A stretch of 9,353 nucleotides of DNA, taken from positions 1 through 9,353 of the forward strand of contig CAJTPV010000065.1 of the NCBI GenBank assembly GCA_910578505.1, read 5' to 3'. A program made the translations under genes and the position numbers. Position 1 is the first letter of the stretch; each line of letters opens with the position of its first letter. Below are positions 4,897 to 9,353 of the stretch, one piece after another. The stretch comes from an uncultured Oscillospiraceae bacterium. GTDB taxonomy: Bacteria; Bacillota; Clostridia; Oscillospirales; Oscillospiraceae. A model generated the notes under the pieces. It was not told the origin of the DNA and did no database searches. It saw only the letters and a list, made by a program, of their open reading frames with translations.

Positions 4897-5439
4897 TCAG
4901 GTCTCCATGTGTTTTCCCAGAAATGCCGCGATCGTCTGGGCCAGCTTATATTCGGTCTCGCCGGTGACCAAAGCCTCGCCGTCCTCCACGAACAGCACCA
5001 GGCCCAGCACATCGCCCTCCGCGATGATGGGGGCGGCCACGGCGGCGCAATATTTATCGCCCGTATCGGTAATAAATATTCTGCGTTCATCGCCGGCGTG
5101 CTGATAGATCCTGCGGTCCTCCATGATCTGCTCCAGCTGGGGGCTGATGCGCTTGCCCAGCAGCTCCCGCTTGCCGCCGCCGGCCACGGCGATGATGGAG
5201 TCCCGGTCGGTGACAGCGGTGATGGAGCCGCAGCTTTTGGAGAGCGTCTCACAAAACTGCGCGGCAAAGTCGTCCAGGCCGCCCATCAGGGAATACTTTT
5301 TAAAAATCACTTCTCCGTCCCGGCTGGTGTAGATCTCCAGCGGGTCACCCTCACGGATACGCATAGTGCGTCTGATCTCCTTGGGGATCACCACCCGCCC
5401 CAGGTCGTCGATACGGCGCACAATACCGGTTGCTTTCAT
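4897..5439 (-). CDS. spoVT: Stage V sporulation protein T, forespore transcription regulator
   Basis: This 180-residue protein matches SpoVT closely in length and layout. The N-terminal AbrB-type swapped-hairpin DNA-binding domain covers 1-50 (GIVRRIDDLGRVVIPKEIRR, then IREGDPLEI). A GAF-like domain covers about 56-178, with VFFVEDG-type strands near 146-153 (LVLFVEDG). In Bacillus it is made in the forespore under sigma-G and adjusts the sigma-G regulon and spore resistance and germination. Its presence argues for a spore-forming host. GGGAGGAA lies about six bases before the ATG at 5439. The gene stands alone: it is divergent from the 136-residue P-loop gene and has a hairpin behind it. A sigma-G-like promoter lies at 5477-5505, consistent with the known regulation. 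Confidence 0.95.
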   Translation of the reverse strand: MKATGIVRRIDDLGRVVIPKEIRRTMRIREGDPLEIYTSRDGEVIFKKYSLMGGLDDFAAQFCETLSKSCGSITAVTDRDSIIAVAGGGKRELLGKRISPQLEQIMEDRRIYQHAGDERRIFITDTGDKYCAAVAAPIIAEGDVLGLVLFVEDGEALVTGETEYKLAQTIAAFLGKHMET

Positions 5440-5476
5440 GCTTGATTCCTCCCTTGTTTTTCTTGGAAAACATGGA

Positions 5477-5505
5477 TAGTATCCGCAGATACTGGGAAGG
5501 TATGC
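5477..5505 (-). promoter_or_regulatory. Sigma-G-like promoter upstream of spoVT
   Basis: On the minus strand a -35-like GCATA (5501-5505) fits the sigma-G GHATR consensus. Seventeen bases later GATACTA (5477-5483) matches six of seven positions of CATWHTA. The usual Bacillus spacing is about 18, so this is one short. The start would fall near 5470, about 30 bases before the ATG. The assignment is supported by the known forespore expression of spoVT. Confidence 0.5.
5478..5493. promoter_or_regulatory. 16-bp palindrome overlapping the spoVT -10
   Basis: The perfect arms AGTATC (5478-5483) and GATACT (5488-5493) surround CGCA. The repeat covers the putative -10 and the adjacent spacer, where a bound protein would block RNA polymerase. 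SpoVT itself is a candidate because negative autoregulation is known in Bacillus, but a SpoVT site is not proven here. Confidence 0.4.
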
Positions 5506-5592
5506 AGGTTTGTCCCTGGAATCCTTTCCCTCCTCCCGGCGGCGCGGGACGGCACAGAGCTGTTAAATTTTTATGAAACCTGGATTTTTACC

Positions 5593-5621
5593 TTGTGTTT
5601 CCGCCCGTTGTGTGCTATGCT
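5593..5621 (+). promoter_or_regulatory. Extended -10 promoter for the 136-residue P-loop gene
   Basis: TATGCT (5616-5621) is preceded by TGC, an extended -10. TTGTGT (5593-5598) lies 17 bases upstream as a weak -35. AT-rich DNA at 5563-5590 precedes it. The leader to the ATG at 5666 is about 38 bases and ends in a strong AAGGAGGAG ribosome site. Confidence 0.5.
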
Positions 5622-5665
5622 ATGGGTATCAGGAATCAACCAATTTTAAGGAGGAGTGATTTCAT

Positions 5666-6076
5666 ATGGTTAAACTGATTATGAGCGGCTCAGGAGAAGG
5701 GAAGACCAAGCAGCTGCTGGCGCTGATGGACAGCGCCGCCGAGACAGAGGTGGGGTGCATGGTGTGCATCGAACCGACCCGCAACATGAGCTTTAATCTG
5801 CGCCATCAGACCCGGCTGGTCGACGCATCTGAGTTTGCCATCAGCAACTTTGACGCGCTCAAGGGCTTTATCTGCGGTCTGTACGCGGGTAATTATGATA
5901 TTTCCCACATTTTCATCGACAATCTGTCCAAGATCGCTCACAGCAAGGATTTAGAGCAGACCGGCGCATTTTTGGACTGGCTGGACAGCTTCTGCTCGCC
6001 GCTGAACCTGAAGGTCACCCTCACCCTCAGCGGCGACCCGGAGGCGGCCACGGAGACCATGCGCAAGTATCTGTAA
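5666..6076 (+). CDS. Small P-loop NTPase-like protein of unknown function
   Basis: This 136-residue cytoplasmic protein is of a type often left hypothetical or loosely named an ATP-binding or PilT-like protein in Clostridia. A P-loop-like SGSGEGKTK lies at 7-15; strict Walker A (GxxxxGKT) would need Gly at residue 7, where Ser stands. HIFID (81-85) is a good Walker B strand with D85. Strands such as GCMVCIEP (30-37) and VTLTLSGD (117-124) complete a minimal Rossmann-like nucleotide-binding core, far shorter than PilT itself, so I do not call it PilT. AAGGAGGAG (5648-5656) lies nine bases before the ATG. It is monocistronic, divergent from spoVT and closed by a strong terminator. The shared upstream region raises possible sporulation co-regulation, but its promoter looks like sigma-A. 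Function is unknown. Confidence 0.82.
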   Translation: MVKLIMSGSGEGKTKQLLALMDSAAETEVGCMVCIEPTRNMSFNLRHQTRLVDASEFAISNFDALKGFICGLYAGNYDISHIFIDNLSKIAHSKDLEQTGAFLDWLDSFCSPLNLKVTLTLSGDPEAATETMRKYL

Positions 6077-6107
6077 GCCCCGCTCCTTGGCAGTTGATTG
6101 ATACAGG

Positions 6108-6140
6108 AAACGGCATGACGGTCAGCGTCATGCCGTTTTT
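6108..6140 (+). terminator. Strong Rho-independent terminator after the P-loop gene
   Basis: The perfect 13-bp stem AAACGGCATGACG (6108-6120) / CGTCATGCCGTTT (6126-6138) has a five-base loop and a TTTTT run at its 3-prime edge (6136-6140). On the minus strand the same hairpin ends in TTT, so it may also act weakly on the convergent chemoreceptor transcript, which stops at 6158. Confidence 0.93.
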
Positions 6141-6157
6141 CTGTCTGTTCTGCGCCG

Positions 6158-7120
6158 TCAGATGCGGAAGCGGCTGATCAGGCTGTTCAAAATCCCCGCC
6201 TGCCGCGACAGCTCCTTGGACACTGACGCGCTTTTTTCCGCTGCGGCGGAGTTGGCCTGCACCACCGCCGAGATCTCCCTGATGCCGGTCTCCACCAGCC
6301 CGATCATCTCCGACTGCTGGACGCTGGCGGCGGCGATCTCATCCATCAGCGTTTTGATGGATCGGATGCAGGCGTTGATGTCCCGCATTGCGGACACGGC
6401 CAGCTCCGTGGACTCCGTCCCCGTCTTGGCGCTTTGGACGGAGCGGCTGATGAGGCCGGTGGTGTTCTGGGCGGCCCCGGCGGATTTGGCGGCCAGGTCC
6501 CGGACCTCGTCCGCCACCACGGAGAACCCCTTTCCCGCGTCCCCGGCCCGTGCCGCCTCCACGGAGGCGTTCAAGGCCAGAATATTGGTCTGGAAGGCGA
6601 TGTCCTCAATGGTTTTGATGATGGTGCCGATCTGGGCGGAGGACTGGTTGATATTTCTGGTGGCCTCGGTCAGCTGCTCCATCTTCCGGTCCGCCTCGGC
6701 GCCATAGCCGGCGGCCTGATCCACCAGCTCGCTGGCACTGCCGCAGCGCACGGCGCTGGTCTGGATCTGGGCGGTAATGGCCGTCACGTTGGCCACGAGC
6801 CCGTCCACCGACGCGGCCTGCTGCGTCGTGCCCTGGGCCTGGGCCAGCAGCGCCGGGTCGTCCGGGTGCAGGAGCAGGTCCCGGACCTCGCTGCCCAGAG
6901 CAAAAGCGGTCATATACTCCTCTGCGGAGAGGACGTACGCATCAATAATGGCGGCTCTGGATTCCACCGCGTCGGTCATCTGGTTGGTGATATGCTCCTT
7001 CACCATGGACGCGGCGTTGGTGGATACCACCAGCCACAGCAGCGTCATCCCCGCCAGGGTGATCACGGTGGTAATCATTTCGATCCGCGCGGCGAGCTTC
7101 TTATTTTCTAAGAATCGCAT
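6158..7120 (-). CDS. Chemoreceptor-like (MCP) protein with sensor, TM2 and HAMP missing
   Basis: This 320-residue protein carries the cytoplasmic signalling domain of a methyl-accepting chemotaxis protein. The conserved hairpin tip is at 171-208 (IAFQTNILALNASVEAAR, then GKGFSVVADEVR) with helical coiled-coil arms on both sides, ending LISRFRI. The N-terminus is MRFLENKKLAAR, one membrane helix at about 15-33, then the beginning of an extracellular sensor (RAAIIDAYVLSAEEYMTAF...). At about residue 93-100 this runs directly into the signalling arm (GTTQQAASVDGLVANV). The usual Cache sensor body, second membrane helix and HAMP domain are absent; family members are usually 500-700 residues. With positive residues before the single helix, the signalling domain would face outside, so the protein is probably non-functional or altered. 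The start is ATG 7120, with AGGAGGAG just upstream; the ATG at 7138 lies before that site. It is last in the unit with cobO and cls. No che genes are nearby. Confidence 0.85.
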   Translation of the reverse strand: MRFLENKKLAARIEMITTVITLAGMTLLWLVVSTNAASMVKEHITNQMTDAVESRAAIIDAYVLSAEEYMTAFALGSEVRDLLLHPDDPALLAQAQGTTQQAASVDGLVANVTAITAQIQTSAVRCGSASELVDQAAGYGAEADRKMEQLTEATRNINQSSAQIGTIIKTIEDIAFQTNILALNASVEAARAGDAGKGFSVVADEVRDLAAKSAGAAQNTTGLISRSVQSAKTGTESTELAVSAMRDINACIRSIKTLMDEIAAASVQQSEMIGLVETGIREISAVVQANSAAAEKSASVSKELSRQAGILNSLISRFRI

Positions 7121-7162
7121 ATAAGCTCCTCCTGTCATGATTGCCTGGACAGCCGGCGGCGC

Positions 7163-7681
7163 TTAAAATTCAATTCCCTTTCTGGCGGGGACGCCCTTTT
7201 CAAAGGGGTGCTTCCGCTTGCACATCTCCGTCACATAATCCGCCGCCGCCAGCAGCTCCGGCGACGGGTCCCGGCCGGTCATGACCACCTCCAGCTCCTC
7301 CGGCCTCTGCCGCAGCAGCTCCAGCAGCCGGCCCTCATCGATCATCCCGGTGGCGCAGGCGCTCATGGCCTCGTCCAGGACCAGCAGGCCGCAGCCCGCC
7401 GCTCCGGCGAAGGCCGCCTCCAGCAGTCCGGAATAATACGCTGCCGCCTCCGCCTTTTCGCTGTCCGTCAGCGTCCAGCTGAAGCCGAAGCGCCGGGTCT
7501 GGGGGATGACCTCGATCCCCTTCACAGCCTCCAGCGCGCTGAACTCGGAGCTCTTTCCGTCCTTGAAAAACTGGAGCAGCAGCACCCGCTTCCCGCTGCC
7601 GGCGGCCCGCAGGGCCAGGCCCAGGGCGGCGGTGGTCTTCCCCTTGCCGTCGCCGCAGTAAATGTGAATCAATCCTGCCAT
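7163..7681 (-). CDS. cobO: Corrinoid (cob(I)yrinic acid a,c-diamide) adenosyltransferase, CobA/CobO/BtuR type
   Basis: This 172-residue cytoplasmic enzyme transfers the adenosyl group of ATP to Co(I) corrinoid, the step that makes adenosylcobalamin. The N-terminal P-loop GDGKGKTT is at 10-17. FFKDGKSSEF follows, then LLVLDEAMSA, VVMTGRDP and the typical C-terminus TEMCKRKHPFEKG...KGIEF. Length and motif order match the CobA/BtuR family closely. The ATG at 7681 is preferred over an upstream ATG at 7708: it gives the family N-terminus MAGLIHIYCGDG, and an AGGA-type site lies about nine bases before it. It sits 30 bases after the cardiolipin synthase stop and 42 bases before the MCP-like gene, all on the minus strand, so co-transcription is likely. 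No other cobalamin genes are in the window, so it may serve salvage. Confidence 0.93.
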   Translation of the reverse strand: MAGLIHIYCGDGKGKTTAALGLALRAAGSGKRVLLLQFFKDGKSSEFSALEAVKGIEVIPQTRRFGFSWTLTDSEKAEAAAYYSGLLEAAFAGAAGCGLLVLDEAMSACATGMIDEGRLLELLRQRPEELEVVMTGRDPSPELLAAADYVTEMCKRKHPFEKGVPARKGIEF

Positions 7682-7711
7682 ATGCTTCCATCCTTTCTCA
7701 CATCTCACACA

Positions 7712-9262
7712 TTACATCCAAATGGAAAAGATCCGCAGCAGCTTTTCCAGAATCCGCGCCGGCCAGGGCCGTTTTTCCCAGCTGGCGCTCTCCACCTGCC
7801 TGCTGCGGGCCATAATGCTCCGCATGTCCTCCAGCAGAGGGCCGATGGCCTCGCTGCCGTAGAGCATCACGCCGCACTCATAGTGGAGCTGGAAGCTGCG
7901 GTAGTCCATGTTCACCGTACCCACGAAGGCGGCCTCGCCGTCCGCCACAAAGCTCTTGGCGTGGAGGAAGCCCGGCGTGAACTCGTAGAGCTTCACCCCG
8001 TGCTCCAGCAGCCGCCCGTAGTGGGAGTGGGCCACGATATCCGTATACTTGTGGTCCGGGACCCCCGGCAGCAGCAGCCGCACGTCCACGCCGCCGGCGG
8101 CGGCCATGCACAGCGCCCGCACCACGCTGTCCTCCACCGCGAAATAGGGCGTGGTCAGCCAGATATACCGGCGGGCGTTGTTGATGCACTGCAGATACAT
8201 GTCCTCCGCCGGGTTGTCCGGGTTGTTGTCCGGCCCGTCGGTAAAGGGCTGGCACCAGCCCCGGGCCTCCCGTGCCGCCGCCGGGCGGTAGAAGTCCAGC
8301 GCCTGGGGCATCCGGTCCCCCAGCCGCTCCCACATGTGGATAAACCGGCTGGTGAGCCCCCACGCGCCGGGGCCGTCCAGCAATATGCCGCTGTCCTTCC
8401 ACTCCCCGAAGCGGGTGATATACCCCACGTATTCATCTGCAACATTTACACCGCCCGTATAGGCATACTGTCCGTCCACGCACAGGATCTTCCGGTGGTC
8501 CCGGTAGTTGAAGTACAGCCGGTTCACGTACCGGTGGACGGGGTTGAAGACAGCCACCTCCATTCCCTCCTCCCGCATCCGGGCGATGGTCTCGCTGCGC
8601 ATGCGGGTAATGTTGCCGAAGTCGTCAAAGATGATCTTGATCTCCACGCCGCGGCGGGCCCGCTCCGTCAGGATGGCCAGCAGCTGGTCCCACAGCAGGC
8701 CCTCCGCCAGGATAAAGTACTCCAGGAAGATGAACCGCTCTGCCCGGCGCATTTTTTCCGCCGCGTCCCGGAAGAAGCCGGCCCCGCTGGGGAAGTACGT
8801 CACCGCCGTATCCCGGTACAGCAGAAAGCCCCGCCGGGCCAGCAGGCCCGCCGCCCGCGTCCAATTGGGCAGGGTGCCGGCCAGCTCCGTCCGGTTGGCA
8901 GCGGACAGGGCCCGGTCCTCCTCCCGGCCTGGGGGCGGCTTCACCGGCAGCAGGTCCAGGCGCTTGCTCTGGATGTTGCCGCCCCAGAGGAGGTAGAGGA
9001 TCATTCCGGCCACCGGCACCGCCAGCACCAGCAGGGTCCAGGCCAGCTTATAGCTGGCGCTGGCGGGGGTGGACTGGATGTTCACCGCCACCGCGATGGC
9101 AGCCGCCTCCAGGGCGGCGAAGACGATGGCGGCATGGACCTGGAGATATGCGGTCAGCAGCATCACCGAGCCGATATGCAGCAGCAGCAGTATAAGGACG
9201 AAGGCGATGCGGACCGTGGCGGAGATCCGCCGCTCGGTAGTTTGCTTGACTGGGCGCTTCAC
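7712..9262 (-). CDS. cls: Cardiolipin synthase (phospholipase D superfamily)
   Basis: This 516-residue membrane enzyme joins two phosphatidylglycerol molecules into cardiolipin plus glycerol. Two or three hydrophobic helices lie at about 15-40, 43-60 and 71-94. Both phospholipase D HKD motifs are intact: HRKILCVD (256-263) followed by a GGVN block, and HAKSFVAD (434-441) followed by GTVNMDYRSF. This gives a complete active site, and length and domain order are normal for bacterial Cls. The frame is open to an ATG at 9322, but the likely start is the GTG at 9262: AGGAGG (9269-9274) lies six bases upstream, and the shorter protein starts MKRPVKQTTERR before the first helix, whereas the longer form would add 20 residues encoded partly in a palindromic repeat. 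It is first in the minus-strand run cls, cobO, MCP-like. I see no convincing promoter within the window. Confidence 0.94.
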   Translation of the reverse strand: MKRPVKQTTERRISATVRIAFVLILLLLHIGSVMLLTAYLQVHAAIVFAALEAAAIAVAVNIQSTPASASYKLAWTLLVLAVPVAGMILYLLWGGNIQSKRLDLLPVKPPPGREEDRALSAANRTELAGTLPNWTRAAGLLARRGFLLYRDTAVTYFPSGAGFFRDAAEKMRRAERFIFLEYFILAEGLLWDQLLAILTERARRGVEIKIIFDDFGNITRMRSETIARMREEGMEVAVFNPVHRYVNRLYFNYRDHRKILCVDGQYAYTGGVNVADEYVGYITRFGEWKDSGILLDGPGAWGLTSRFIHMWERLGDRMPQALDFYRPAAAREARGWCQPFTDGPDNNPDNPAEDMYLQCINNARRYIWLTTPYFAVEDSVVRALCMAAAGGVDVRLLLPGVPDHKYTDIVAHSHYGRLLEHGVKLYEFTPGFLHAKSFVADGEAAFVGTVNMDYRSFQLHYECGVMLYGSEAIGPLLEDMRSIMARSRQVESASWEKRPWPARILEKLLRIFSIWM

Positions 9263-9302
9263 GTGGGGCCTCCTACATCTTAGCGTATTTGTTGGAAAAC
9301 AG

Positions 9303-9350
9303 GGAGGACCCCTCCACCGCAAGCGGTCCCCCTCCCCTTTCAGGGGAGGC
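9303..9350. repeat. Tandem palindromes at right edge, possible dispersed repeat element
   Basis: Two hairpins lie side by side: ACCGC-aa-GCGGT (9316-9327) and CCTCCCCT-ttc-AGGGGAGG (9331-9349, arms 9331-9338 and 9342-9349), followed by CTTT at the window end. A third small pairing, GGAGG-acc-CCTCC, is at 9303-9315. The second hairpin plus its T-run could end a plus-strand transcript, but no plus-strand gene precedes it. GC-rich hairpin pairs of this kind resemble dispersed intergenic repeats of gut Clostridia. The element may continue beyond 9353. Confidence 0.5.
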
Positions 9351-9353
9351 TTT

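Noticed and set aside
4602..5267. Long minus-strand frame of 221 codons ending at 4602
   Set aside because: The upstream part overlaps spoVT out of frame and reads as low-complexity Ser/Pro/Ala. Only the last 54 codons, after a strong ribosome site, are plausible.
5666..6076. Naming the 136-residue protein PilT
   Set aside because: It is much shorter than PilT and lacks its other motifs; only a P-loop-like and a Walker B strand are visible.
7208..9283. Long plus-strand open frame of 691 codons
   Set aside because: It is antisense to cls and cobO, is rich in His, Gln, Pro and Gly as expected for the complement of GC-rich coding DNA, and has no motifs. The minus-strand genes have complete catalytic motifs.
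9263..9322. Longer cardiolipin synthase start at 9322
   Set aside because: The extra 20 residues come partly from the palindromic repeat, and the AGGAGG at 9269-9274 positions the GTG at 9262.
1..9353. tRNA, rRNA, riboswitch, prophage or transposase inside the window
   Set aside because: I saw no cloverleaf, no conserved rRNA segment, no cobalamin riboswitch-like leader before cobO, and no integrase or transposase motifs. A covariance-model scan would be needed to exclude small structured RNAs.

Overview
The window looks like chromosomal DNA of a GC-rich, spore-forming gut Clostridia bacterium, most likely in or near Oscillospiraceae (Flavonifractor/Oscillibacter-like). The grounds are a clear SpoVT sporulation regulator, strong AGGAGG-type ribosome binding sites, a CmpB-like membrane protein of a Firmicutes type, GC-rich genes separated by AT-rich spacers, and a style of P-loop and DHH proteins familiar from that group. 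This assignment rests on protein recognition only.

Layout. Positions 1-504 hold no gene. They hold four tandem copies of a ~105-bp unit, each carrying a near-perfect housekeeping sigma-A promoter pointing left, out of the window. This is the architecture expected upstream of a stable-RNA (probably rRNA) operon just beyond position 1. Going right, a two-gene plus-strand unit follows: a CmpB-like membrane protein with a long coiled-coil tail (505-1443) and an Mrp/NBP35 Fe-S carrier ATPase (1492-2325), closed by a hairpin. Convergent to it on the minus strand are a DHH-family phosphoesterase-like protein (3260-4180) and an amidohydrolase (2385-3197). Their promoter at 4232-4260 is wrapped in two inverted repeats.

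Upstream of that, still on the minus strand, lies a compact unit with a consensus promoter, a 54-residue unknown small ORF (4602-4766) and an XRE-type HTH regulator (4321-4602), joined by a TAATG stop/start overlap. Then comes spoVT (4897-5439), with a sigma-G-like promoter overlapped by a palindrome. Divergent from spoVT is a 136-residue orphan P-loop protein (5666-6076), followed by a strong terminator.

The right third is a minus-strand run: cardiolipin synthase (7712-9262), corrinoid adenosyltransferase (7163-7681), and a chemoreceptor-like protein (6158-7120) that has lost most of its sensor, its second membrane segment and its HAMP domain. The right edge carries two adjacent hairpins resembling a dispersed palindromic element.

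The genes do not form one pathway; most are housekeeping. The less ordinary items are the leftward promoter array, the small-ORF/HTH unit with nearby operator-like repeats, and the gutted chemoreceptor. No tRNA, rRNA, CRISPR array, transposase or phage gene was seen inside the window.
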